Below are positions 1 to 7,317 of a DNA stretch of 18,158 nucleotides, piece after piece. This DNA is from an uncultured Verrucomicrobiota bacterium (lineage in GTDB: Bacteria > Verrucomicrobiota > Kiritimatiellia > RFP12 > UBA1067), in assembly GCA_946628745.1 (NCBI GenBank), contig CAMOXA010000007.1:1-18158 (forward strand), given 5' to 3'. Below the pieces are notes generated by a model. That model was not told where the DNA came from, ran no database searches, and was given only the letters and a program-made list of their open reading frames with translations. How positions within the stretch are numbered: position 1 is the first letter of the stretch; every line of letters begins with the position of its first letter. The position numbers and the translations under genes are program-made.

Positions 1-2361
1 GCCCTTGCCGCGGCGACGCTTCGGGCTGTAGCCGTAGCCGCCGTAGCCGTAGCCGTACCCGTAGCCGTAGCCGTAGCCGTACCCGTAGCGATGGCGGCTG
101 CCGGGCGAGAACGCCGCGGTGTTGGACACTTCGATATCGTTGACCACCACGCCGAGTATGTTGGCTCCGGCCTCGGTCAGGCTGCGGGAGCAGTATTGAA
201 TGGGCTTGAAATGGGTGCGGTCGGGGCAGCACATGATTATGACCGAGTCGACGAGCACCGCGAGCGAGACGACATCGCCGACGAGTCCGTACGGCGGCGA
301 GTCGACGATGACCTTGTCGTAGTTCGCCCTGGCCCAGGCGAAGAACTCCGGCACGATGCTCGAGCCGAAAATCGTAGCCGGCGATACGCCTTCAGGCGGC
401 AGCGAGCAAATGACGTCGAGTCCTTCCACCGTGGTCTTGTTGACGAGTTTCGCGAAGTCCGGCACCTCCCCGCCGTTCGCCTTCTGCAGATTGTGCGAAA
501 AACTGCGCTCTTCGGTAAGCTCGATGCCCCATATTCTCGCGAGACGCGGACGGCGCAGGTCGAAGTCGACATGCAGCACCTTGCGCCCCGCCTGGGCGTA
601 CGAAATCGCTATCGATGTCGAGGTGATGGTCTTGCCCTCGCCCGGCTGGGTCGATATCACAAGCACGCATTGCGTCATCGATTCGTACCGCGGCGAATCC
701 AGCAGGTTCCTCAGGCCCGCGACGGCTTCGGAGAACTGGGAATACTTGTCCTCCACGATGAACTTCGCGACGTATTCGCGCTTTTTGTGCCTGACGTGCG
801 GCAACACCGCAAGAACCTTGAGCGCCAGACGCCCTTCGATATCGGAAAGGTTGACTACCGTGTCTTCGAGATTGTCGAGCACAAGCACGAAAAGCACGCC
901 CAGCGCGAGCGACACTACGATGCCGACGCCGAAGATTATAAGCGGCTTCGGCAAGACCTTGTCTGCGCGGGTCGCGACGCTGCCGACCTCTATCTTCTCG
1001 TTGTCCCACTCGGCCTCCATCCTGGCCTGCTGCTCCTTCTCGGTCAGCGACTGGAAGAGCGCCACGGCGCTCTTGTATTCCGTCTCCTTCGTGCTGATGG
1101 TCGTTTCGGCCTTGTCGATACGCTGCCCGACCGCCGCGAGATCGGCCTGGAGCTGCGCCTGCTTCTGGCGCAGAGACGCGAGCTGGTTGCGCGTGACGGA
1201 AAGCGTCGCGACTCCAGCTTCGAGCGCGCGGCCGGTCGCGTCGAGGAAGCGCTGCTTGGCCGCTTCGAGCTCGGCGCTTTTCGCCACCACGTCGGGATGG
1301 TCCTCGGTTAGATTGACCAGCAGCGCCGCATATTCAGCCGCGAGTTTCTGGTATGTGGCGTATTCGGTGGCGATCTCCTGCGAACGCGGAACGTTCGACG
1401 CGAGCGAGCCGAAACGTTCCGGATCCTTCTGGACCGCGCGGAGTATTTTCTCCCATTCTACGAGCTGGGCTTCGGTCGTTTCCAGCGCGAGTATGTCGGC
1501 CGTTGTCTTCGAAAGACCCTGCTGGGTGGTGTCGCGTTGCGACTTGAGCGAGTCGATCTTGTTGGCCGTGCGGAATTCGAGCAGTTCGGTCGCGAGCCTG
1601 TCCTTGTCGCGCCTCGTCTTCTCGGTCTGCTGGCTCACGTTGCTCACCGCCTTGTCGCACCGCGCCTTGTTCTCTTCATCCGTAAACGCTATGATGGCCT
1701 GGACGTACGCGTTCGCGAGGGCTATCGCCAGGTCGGGGTCTTTCGAACGCATCACTATCGTGATGTTGCGCGAGTTGCGCTCCAGTTCGAGCTGCGAACC
1801 GGCCAGCGTCGACATCAGCTCCTCGTCGGACGTGTTGGACTTCTGAAAGTTGTTGCGATAGGTCTCGATGATCTTCTTGACGATCGACTCCGACCGCCAT
1901 TGCGGCAGACGCGTATTGTATATCTCCGCGTAGTTGTTGCCGAGATCTGGCATCGCCTGGTCGATGACTGTAGCGCCTCTGCTCATGTTCTGGCGTATGT
2001 TCATCGTAAACTTGCTGGTCGCTTCGTATATTGTCGGCGAAATCGAATGGACCGCGAAAGACGCGATAAGGCCGATCAGCAGGAAGACGAAGACCGACAG
2101 CCACCTTTGGGAGATGACCCTCAGCATGCGGCCGATCGTAATCGTGCCGACAATCGAGTTGTCGTCAGAGCCGGAGCCGCCGCCGTACGAACCGTAAGAA
2201 CCGTATGAGCCGTAGGCGCCGTATTGTCCGTACGCTCTCTGCGCGCCATAATACATGGGCGAACCCTTGCCGCCGCCATAGTACATCGGCGTACCCTTCG
2301 AGCTGCCATAGTACATGGGCGCGCTCTTGCCTCCGCCGTAATAAAGAGGTTTGTCAGCCAT
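1..2361 (-). CDS. Wzc/CapB-type polysaccharide chain-length regulator and tyrosine autokinase (3' end outside window)
   Basis: Inner-membrane co-polymerase fused to a cytoplasmic BY-kinase; the family controls polymer length and export through cycles of tyrosine phosphorylation. I translated it directly from the minus strand: 787 codons are present and the frame is still open at base 1, so the C-terminus is missing. Order: Tyr/Gly-rich N-tail (residues 1-63), first membrane segment about 88-104, Wzz-type periplasmic domain with a long Gln/Glu/Lys-rich coiled coil (about 200-440), a Pro-containing motif and second membrane segment (about 471-494), then the kinase. Walker A is GEGKT (574-578), Walker A' is VDFDLRRP (598-605) and Walker B is VIVD (684-687). 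The tail from 759 is a run of YG dipeptides, matching the autophosphorylated tyrosine cluster of this family. The start ATG has AGGAGA 9 nt upstream and lies 17 nt after the preceding gene. The N-terminal Tyr/Gly tail is unusual; E. coli Wzc is about 720 residues. Confidence 0.93.
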   Translation of the reverse strand, partial: MADKPLYYGGGKSAPMYYGSSKGTPMYYGGGKGSPMYYGAQRAYGQYGAYGSYGSYGSYGGGSGSDDNSIVGTITIGRMLRVISQRWLSVFVFLLIGLIASFAVHSISPTIYEATSKFTMNIRQNMSRGATVIDQAMPDLGNNYAEIYNTRLPQWRSESIVKKIIETYRNNFQKSNTSDEELMSTLAGSQLELERNSRNITIVMRSKDPDLAIALANAYVQAIIAFTDEENKARCDKAVSNVSQQTEKTRRDKDRLATELLEFRTANKIDSLKSQRDTTQQGLSKTTADILALETTEAQLVEWEKILRAVQKDPERFGSLASNVPRSQEIATEYATYQKLAAEYAALLVNLTEDHPDVVAKSAELEAAKQRFLDATGRALEAGVATLSVTRNQLASLRQKQAQLQADLAAVGQRIDKAETTISTKETEYKSAVALFQSLTEKEQQARMEAEWDNEKIEVGSVATRADKVLPKPLIIFGVGIVVSLALGVLFVLVLDNLEDTVVNLSDIEGRLALKVLAVLPHVRHKKREYVAKFIVEDKYSQFSEAVAGLRNLLDSPRYESMTQCVLVISTQPGEGKTITSTSIAISYAQAGRKVLHVDFDLRRPRLARIWGIELTEERSFSHNLQKANGGEVPDFAKLVNKTTVEGLDVICSLPPEGVSPATIFGSSIVPEFFAWARANYDKVIVDSPPYGLVGDVVSLAVLVDSVIIMCCPDRTHFKPIQYCSRSLTEAGANILGVVVNDIEVSNTAAFSPGSRHRYGYGYGYGYGYGYGYGGYGYSPKRRRGKG
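28..87 (-). repeat. Hexanucleotide tandem repeat encoding the YG tyrosine tail of the kinase
   Basis: On the plus strand the unit is gtagcc (with gtaccc variants), repeated about nine times with one extra gcc interrupting it. Read on the minus strand it gives alternating Tyr and Gly, about ten tyrosines in all, followed by a short basic stretch (SPKRRRGKG). The unit is two codons long, so gain or loss of units keeps the frame and only changes the number of tyrosines. Confidence 0.9.
2182..2232 (-). repeat. Short YGS/YGA repeat in the N-terminal tail of the kinase
   Basis: Residues 44-60 of the kinase read as YG followed by Q, A or S, with six tyrosines spaced every three residues. The tract sits between the 10-residue repeats and the first transmembrane segment, on the cytoplasmic side if the usual Wzc topology holds. 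Confidence 0.85.
2254..2343 (-). repeat. Three 30-bp repeats encoding YYG-x-x-K-x-x-PM units
   Basis: Residues 7-36 of the kinase form three consecutive 10-residue units, YYGGGKSAPM, YYGSSKGTPM and YYGGGKGSPM, followed by a partial fourth (YYGAQ). Each carries a Tyr-Tyr pair, a Lys and a Pro-Met. The DNA copies are similar but not identical, as expected for a maintained coding repeat. Confidence 0.88.
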
Positions 2362-2378
2362 CTTCAACCATCTCCTGT

Positions 2379-3800
2379 TTAATCGTCTTCAGATTTTTCT
2401 TCGCTCTTCTTTCGCTGCGGGAAGGCGCTCGCCGAAAGGGCGAAAATCGCGCCAAGCGCCAAGAGCACGTCGGGACGCACCGGTGCGGCGTCGAGAAAGC
2501 CTTCTGCAAGCACAAGCGCCACGGACACCACCCCCAGCCCGCAAAGCGGCAGGAACGAGTGCCTGCCGATGGAACCGGCAAGGCGCCAAACATACGTGAA
2601 AGCCATGAAAGCGAGCGGCAACAGCAGCGATGCCAGTCCGACTATGCCTCTTTCGGCCAGAATCTGCAGCCATCCGTCAAGAGACGAAACCGGCACGATG
2701 CCGCCCCAAAGCCGCCACCATTCCTCGTACCACCATTCGCCGTCCGCCGCCGCGAATCTGAGCCGCAGCGGGAAGTACCCCGCGCCGTCGCCTAGCCACA
2801 AATCCCCGCGCCAAGCCTTGAACGCAACCTCCGCGAGCTCCTTGCGGGCTTCCAGGAAATGCTCGGGAAAGAGGGGCGCTCCGTTGATGAACGCGAGCTT
2901 CAATTCAGTCAGCTCGGCCGGGACGAAGCAAGTGGCGAACACGACGGGAATGAGCGCCGCGAAGAGAATGCCGACGAAAAACTTCAGGATGTTCGCCGCG
3001 CGCGAGTAGAGGCCGATGTATGCCATGCACCCTATCATGACCAGAATCGCCGCGGCGGCGAATGCAAGCGCGACCGGTAGCGGCGAGAAGTAGAAAGCTC
3101 CCGCCGCGGTGGATCCCGCCGCGAACGAAAAGACGAGAAGGAGCCTGTTCCATTTGTGCTCGAAAATCCCGGAAAGCGCCACCAGGCTCGCCAGAAAGTA
3201 CAGGCCGAACGCCGTGCCGGCGAACGACTGCCGGGCGTATCCGCACTTGACCGCGGCGATTGCGGATTCGTTGCCGCAGCGGGTGCAGCATAACGCCGTC
3301 AGCGCCGCCAACCCGGCGAGGAGCGAGGATGTGAAAAGAAACGACAGCCTGGCCGACTTGCCCAGCGCATGGCGGCAGCCCTCGACTATGCAAGCCGCCG
3401 AGACGACGGTCGCGAACCACGTCTTCCCCTGGCCCGCGACACCGCCCGGCAGCCAATTTACCGGCGGCAGCGCTATGCAGTATTTGTTCGTGTCGAGATC
3501 TACGCCGAGACCCGCGCCGGAATTCGCCCAGCGCATCGCCGCGACGACCGTCAAAACGACGAACAGTCCGAACAGCGGATCCGTGAAAATCGCGCGCGCC
3601 ACTCTCTGCCGCGCCGAGTGAAGCATCTCGCCCGTGTGCCGCGACGGCTCCAGCAACAGCCAAAGTGCCGCCGCCAGGCAAAGCCAAAGCTGAACGGTGG
3701 CGGATGTTCCTTCGTCGAAAAAGGGGAATAGGAACAGCGGCGCCACCGCCAAGAGGGCAAGGTGCGCCGCCAACCCGTATTTGGAAATCAGCTTCTGCAC
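2379..3800 (-). CDS. Polytopic membrane protein, O-antigen ligase/polymerase-like (Wzy/WaaL superfamily)
   Basis: Probably polymerises or ligates lipid-linked sugar repeat units on the periplasmic face of the inner membrane. The 473-residue protein has about eleven hydrophobic segments (for example 11-27, 33-50, 73-90, 151-172, 193-213, 219-236, 241-263, 270-293, 386-404, 416-433 and 441-460) and a charged C-terminal tail. A long non-membrane loop at about 294-385 holds the family-like pattern: WLGDGAGYF (335-343), then DGWLQILAERGIVGL (375-389), comparable to the G-x-G and HN...E-x-G-x-x-G signatures of Wzy_C proteins, with Asp-Gly where His-Asn is usual. A CCTRCG cysteine group lies at 171-176. 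The start is GTG, 7 nt after the barrel gene, without a clear ribosome-binding site, suggesting coupled translation. The family call rests on topology, this loop and context. Confidence 0.7.
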   Translation of the reverse strand: MQKLISKYGLAAHLALLAVAPLFLFPFFDEGTSATVQLWLCLAAALWLLLEPSRHTGEMLHSARQRVARAIFTDPLFGLFVVLTVVAAMRWANSGAGLGVDLDTNKYCIALPPVNWLPGGVAGQGKTWFATVVSAACIVEGCRHALGKSARLSFLFTSSLLAGLAALTALCCTRCGNESAIAAVKCGYARQSFAGTAFGLYFLASLVALSGIFEHKWNRLLLVFSFAAGSTAAGAFYFSPLPVALAFAAAAILVMIGCMAYIGLYSRAANILKFFVGILFAALIPVVFATCFVPAELTELKLAFINGAPLFPEHFLEARKELAEVAFKAWRGDLWLGDGAGYFPLRLRFAAADGEWWYEEWWRLWGGIVPVSSLDGWLQILAERGIVGLASLLLPLAFMAFTYVWRLAGSIGRHSFLPLCGLGVVSVALVLAEGFLDAAPVRPDVLLALGAIFALSASAFPQRKKSEEKSEDD

Positions 3801-3807
3801 TTACAAC

Positions 3808-5079
3808 TTAGTATGTCAGGCTGAAGCCGACAGTCGCGCGCCAGCGATCGTATTCGTTGAGATAGCTGTTGCGGCCCTGGCTGTCGCAGAACTGGTATTC
3901 GACACGACCGAAAACGGCGAGCATGCGGTGAATCCTGTAGTTGAGCCCGACGCGGAACGTCCAGTAGTCGAGGTCGTAGTCGTCCATGGAGTACTCGGTG
4001 TACTCGTGGGTCTCGCGACGGTAGTTGAAGTCGAGCGTTCCCTTCAGCGTGTTGCGCACGAATCCCTTGCCCGCGCCAAGGCCCATGCTGTAGACCTTGA
4101 TCGCCGAACCGTATTCGCGTTCGGATGGCTGATAGTAGCTCGCGCCGAGCGCCATGATGTGGAAGGTGTTGTCGTCGTCGACCTGCCAGTCGCCGCTGAC
4201 CTGGTAGGTCCACCCGTCGATGTCCTTCGTGCCGCTGCCATACTCGAAGCGCGACCAGCCGCCCATGAGTTTGTAGCTGAGCTTCTCGGTGGCGCGCGTG
4301 CCTACACCGGCCATGACGGTCCAGCCCTTGGAGTCGCTGGCGACCCTGCGGCCGCGCCTGGACGCATCGTCCCTGCGATAGTAGTCGCGGTTCTTGTTGT
4401 TGTCCTGCCAGTACCACTGGTAGTTCGCCGCGAGGAGCAGATCAAGGTAGTTGGAGGCCATATAGCCGACCTCGCCACCCGCATGAGCGCGCTTCCAGCC
4501 GTACAGCGAAGCGTACTTGTCAACGTCGTTCTTGTAGTCGAGCAGGTAGTACGAAGCGTTCGCCGCGGCGTGAATGCGCTCGCTCAGACGCCTCTCGAGA
4601 ACGCCTTCGACATTGAGCTGCTTGCGGTCGCGGCCGATACCGCGTCCGCCGTGGTTGGACATATCGTCATCCTGGGCGATCTGCTCGAATCTTTCGCGGA
4701 ACATAAAGCGCCAGCCGGGTTCGTCAGGACGCGAATTCTCCCAGTTGAAACCGAGCTGCTCGCCGAAGCTGGACGAATCGAGCTGCGAGGAATAGCGGTT
4801 GTACGCGTGGTACGTGTACCAGACTGAACCGTCGACCGTCCAGTTGTCGCCGAGATAGACGAGTTCGAGCCCGGGGTTGACGGACCACTGCGAGCCGGCC
4901 TTGCTGTGGCGGCCGGAGTCCACGTTGGAATCATACGTGTAGGAGAACGAGACATAAGGCTTGAGAGTCATGCGCTGGCCGACCTTGATGCCGTTCTCGC
5001 GATCCATATCCAATATGTCGCCATACGCGACCGCGACTGCGGCCAGCGATACGGCGGTTGCAAGATACTTCGATTTCAT
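3808..5079 (-). CDS. Outer-membrane beta-barrel protein of the polysaccharide export operon (putative porin)
   Basis: A 423-residue exported protein. Residues 1 to about 20 form a signal peptide (MKSKYLATAVSLAAVAVAYG). The mature part is a succession of amphipathic strands rich in Tyr, Trp and Asp/Arg-containing turns, with no hydrophobic helix, and the protein ends in GFSLTY, an aromatic C-terminus typical of BamA-assembled barrels. It resembles the 'putative beta-barrel porin 2' type often encoded in exopolysaccharide clusters. Here it lies between export and polymerase genes, so a role as the outer-membrane conduit for the polymer is a reasonable inference. AGGAG lies 9 nt upstream of the ATG; the next gene begins 7 nt after the stop. 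A structural or adhesion role for the barrel cannot be excluded. Confidence 0.8.
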   Translation of the reverse strand: MKSKYLATAVSLAAVAVAYGDILDMDRENGIKVGQRMTLKPYVSFSYTYDSNVDSGRHSKAGSQWSVNPGLELVYLGDNWTVDGSVWYTYHAYNRYSSQLDSSSFGEQLGFNWENSRPDEPGWRFMFRERFEQIAQDDDMSNHGGRGIGRDRKQLNVEGVLERRLSERIHAAANASYYLLDYKNDVDKYASLYGWKRAHAGGEVGYMASNYLDLLLAANYQWYWQDNNKNRDYYRRDDASRRGRRVASDSKGWTVMAGVGTRATEKLSYKLMGGWSRFEYGSGTKDIDGWTYQVSGDWQVDDDNTFHIMALGASYYQPSEREYGSAIKVYSMGLGAGKGFVRNTLKGTLDFNYRRETHEYTEYSMDDYDLDYWTFRVGLNYRIHRMLAVFGRVEYQFCDSQGRNSYLNEYDRWRATVGFSLTY

Positions 5080-5107
5080 TGCGTTTCTCCTGTTCCTGTC
5101 TTTATTC

Positions 5108-6112
5108 TCAGAACGTCGTCTGGTATTTATACGTGTTCTGATGCCCGTCTTCCTTGTTGCTGTCGACGGCAGTGTCGCTGCCCTTCGAGCCGCCGCCGCG
5201 GCGATAGCCCGGGTACGCCGGCAGAGTTCCGTCTGTCTTGGGTATGCGGCTCAGGTCGTGGTCGGTGAAATCGAGCGGCATGGAATCTGTGACGACCGTC
5301 GTGCCGATCTTCGAGAACGGCGTGCCCGACCTGCCGGAGCTGTTGACCGCCGCGGCGAGATCGTTGAGCATCGAGCCGGGCACCGCCGGGTCGTTGATCA
5401 TGCCCGCGATAACGGCGATTTCTTCCATGTCGGGCATCTTGACGTCGTTGGCGACCGCGAGCATCGGCTCGTAGGACTTGTCGCGGCCCTCGCCCAAAGC
5501 CGCCGGGAACCAATCGTTCTTGGCCATGTCGCGGGCTTCCTGGGTCGGCAGGGTCTCGATGAGCTGGTCGCGCAGTTCGGCCGGGGTGCCCTTCGACGCA
5601 CGGATGAACATGAGAATCGCGAACGCGTCGCGGACGCTCTCGCTGTCGTTGCCGGCGTTGCGCTCCTTGATTATCTTCATCGTGTCGAGCGAGACCTGGC
5701 GCATCTCGTCGTCTGTAATCGGATTGGCCGGGTCCGCGTCGCGGCTGAAGGTGTCCTCCGCGAGGCGCTCGTTGATTACCGTGAGATATTCCAGCGGAAC
5801 CGTCGCGAACACTTCGGCGAGAACCGAAGCGAGGCTGGTCTTGTCCGCACTCGCCAGCGCCGCCTTCGCGGCGTTCAGATACTTCGCCCCTTTCTCTGCG
5901 TCACTGCCGGGGAACGAGGCGATCGCCGCGTTCACTTTCGCGAGGAACGCCGCCTGGTCGGCCGGCGCAAGCTGTTTCATGACATCCGACATTGCGGCCG
6001 CGTCGTTCGCCGCGTCTAGAACCTTCGCGCTGGCGTCGGCAAGCGACATCGCATTCGCCTGAGCCATTGCCATGGCGGCCACCGCCGCAACTCCCATGAT
6101 GATTCGCTTCAT
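5108..6112 (-). CDS. Secreted helical protein of unknown function in the export operon
   Basis: I do not recognise a family. The 334-residue protein starts with a clear signal peptide (cleavage likely after AQANA, residue 21). Residues 22-260 are Ala-, Asp- and Met-rich and look mostly helical, with several blocks of about 35-40 residues that could be helical-repeat hairpins. The last third (about 260-334) is polar and probably disordered, contains YRRGGGSKGS and ends in NTYKYQTTF. There is no lipobox and no transmembrane segment after the signal, so it should be periplasmic or extracellular. A strong AGGAG lies 7 nt before the ATG. It is 54 nt after the Wza-like gene and 28 nt before the barrel gene, which suggests co-transcription and a role in polymer secretion or surface attachment; that role is inference only. 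Confidence 0.82.
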   Translation of the reverse strand: MKRIIMGVAAVAAMAMAQANAMSLADASAKVLDAANDAAAMSDVMKQLAPADQAAFLAKVNAAIASFPGSDAEKGAKYLNAAKAALASADKTSLASVLAEVFATVPLEYLTVINERLAEDTFSRDADPANPITDDEMRQVSLDTMKIIKERNAGNDSESVRDAFAILMFIRASKGTPAELRDQLIETLPTQEARDMAKNDWFPAALGEGRDKSYEPMLAVANDVKMPDMEEIAVIAGMINDPAVPGSMLNDLAAAVNSSGRSGTPFSKIGTTVVTDSMPLDFTDHDLSRIPKTDGTLPAYPGYRRGGGSKGSDTAVDSNKEDGHQNTYKYQTTF

Positions 6113-6166
6113 GTTTTCTCCTCTCTGTTTTCTATATCTCTGTTTACGCCCGCCGGGCGCTCTTGT

Positions 6167-6847
6167 CTACCACAATCTTTCGTACACGTACACGACATCG
6201 CCGGGTCTGAGCTGCATATCCTTGTCGATGCGCCCTTCCTTGCCGATCTCGTCGAGATCCACTATCGTCACGGTCCGCTGCCCGTCCTTGTCGCAACGCG
6301 TGACCTGCACCCTGCTCTTGTCGGCAAACTGCCGCGTATTGCCCGCCGCCATGAGCGCTTTAGTGACTGTAAGATCCATCGTCGGCGGCATGTTGACCGG
6401 CCCGGGGCTGTTCACCTGGCCGAGTACGTTCACCGTGCCATACGGGCTCACGCCGGTCTTCAAATCGAAAGCGGTGAACCTGACGGTGACGAGAGGCTGC
6501 TTTATATACTTCTGGTATATCTTGACGAGCTTCTGCTGAAAAGCTTCAATCGTCAAGCCGTCGCAAAGGACGGGCTCCGTCAACAGATACGGCAACGCCA
6601 CTTCGCCGCGGGAGTCGACCTGCGCCTCCATCTCTACAGGCTTGAGCCCCGTCGAACCGACTTGAACCCACACGCCAACGCCCGGTTTGAGCCGGGGTTT
6701 GCCTTCCGGATCCCAATATCGCAGGCCTGTGAGGTCCACAACCTCTTCCTCCTGCGGTGAAACCAGCGAGACTATAGCATCTATGCACCCGCACAAATTC
6801 ATGCACAGGAGCGCAAGAAACATCATTCTAAGGGACTGTTTACCCAT
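6167..6847 (-). CDS. Polysaccharide export lipoprotein, short Wza-type (OPX) protein
   Basis: Periplasmic export component that passes polymer from the inner-membrane co-polymerase towards the outer membrane. The 226 residues comprise a lipoprotein signal with lipobox LCGC (Cys21), a Poly_export domain (about 52-125, containing LKPG, VDSRGEVALPYL and GLTIEAFQ) and one SLBB-type domain (about 136-185, containing GQVNSPGPV), ending with LRPGDVVYVYERLW, the usual closing motif of these domains. E. coli Wza is about 380 residues with further domains and a C-terminal helix that forms the outer-membrane pore; those parts are absent here. No Shine-Dalgarno sequence precedes the ATG, and the predicted transcription start is only about 4 nt upstream. 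It is the first gene of the export operon. Confidence 0.9.
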   Translation of the reverse strand: MGKQSLRMMFLALLCMNLCGCIDAIVSLVSPQEEEVVDLTGLRYWDPEGKPRLKPGVGVWVQVGSTGLKPVEMEAQVDSRGEVALPYLLTEPVLCDGLTIEAFQQKLVKIYQKYIKQPLVTVRFTAFDLKTGVSPYGTVNVLGQVNSPGPVNMPPTMDLTVTKALMAAGNTRQFADKSRVQVTRCDKDGQRTVTIVDLDEIGKEGRIDKDMQLRPGDVVYVYERLW

Positions 6848-6857
6848 ACGAGCGCAT

Positions 6858-6887
6858 ATTATACTCTAATTAGCCGCCCGCTGTCAA
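6858..6887 (-). promoter_or_regulatory. Consensus sigma-70-type promoter of the polysaccharide-export operon
   Basis: The minus strand reads TTGACA (6882-6887), an 18-nt spacer, then TATAAT (6858-6863), a perfect match to both consensus hexamers. The -35 lies within the last codons of tsaE and the -10 contains the tsaE TAA stop. The expected start of transcription, about 6851, is only a few bases before the ATG of the Wza-like gene, so the transcript would be leaderless or nearly so. Confidence 0.78.
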
Positions 6888-7317
6888 TGGTGATTTTGCG
6901 GTTTTCTTCGCCTTTTTGCATGTGAAAACCAACGTGCCAGGCAGAGGCCGGAACGAGAGAGCCGGCGCGCTGCGGCCATTCGACGACGATTACCGCCCCG
7001 CGCGAGAGGTAGTCCTCCCAGCCGATGTCCTCGACATCCTCTTCGCCGCCCAGTCTGTACAGATCCATATGGACGAGCAGCGACGGACGCCCCTCCCGCC
7101 GCTCGCGCGCGTCATGCTCCTGGACGATGCAGAATGTCGGCGAAGTGACGCGGCCGGGTACGCCCAGCGCCGCCGCGAGCCCCTGCGTGAACGTTGTCTT
7201 GCCGGCCCCGAGATCGCCTTCGAGGCATACGACATCCCCCGGGCGCAGCTCTTTGGCGAGTTCGGCCGCGACCGCCCACGTTTCTTCTACAGAATCGACC
7301 TCATAGAAGCCCTTCAT
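6859..7317 (-). CDS. tsaE: tRNA N6-threonylcarbamoyladenosine biosynthesis ATPase TsaE
   Basis: Cytoplasmic ATPase that works with TsaB and TsaD to place the t6A modification at position 37 of ANN-decoding tRNAs. At 152 residues it is the normal size. Diagnostic motifs are all present: the P-loop GDLGAGKTT (34-42), the switch-like TSPTF (58-62), HMDLYRL (83-89) and VVEWPQR (111-117). The ATG has AAGGAG 8 nt upstream and overlaps the end of the dehydrogenase gene by 17 nt, so the two are probably translated together. No tsaB or tsaD is present in this window. The stop codon is embedded in the -10 box of the next operon. Confidence 0.95.
   Translation of the reverse strand: MKGFYEVDSVEETWAVAAELAKELRPGDVVCLEGDLGAGKTTFTQGLAAALGVPGRVTSPTFCIVQEHDARERREGRPSLLVHMDLYRLGGEEDVEDIGWEDYLSRGAVIVVEWPQRAGSLVPASAWHVGFHMQKGEENRKITIDSGRLIRV

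Noticed and set aside
91..1311. Long plus-strand open frames opposite the kinase gene (for example 91-1311 and 356-1846)
   Set aside because: They are antisense to a well-motifed minus-strand kinase, are Arg/His/Ser-rich, and lack any domain. High GC makes long antisense frames common here.
6148..6162. Small GC hairpin (CGCCC-GGC-GGGCG) between the Wza-like gene and the secreted protein
   Set aside because: Five-bp stem followed by TAAAC, not a T-run, so not a terminator; it could be an mRNA-processing element but nothing supports this.
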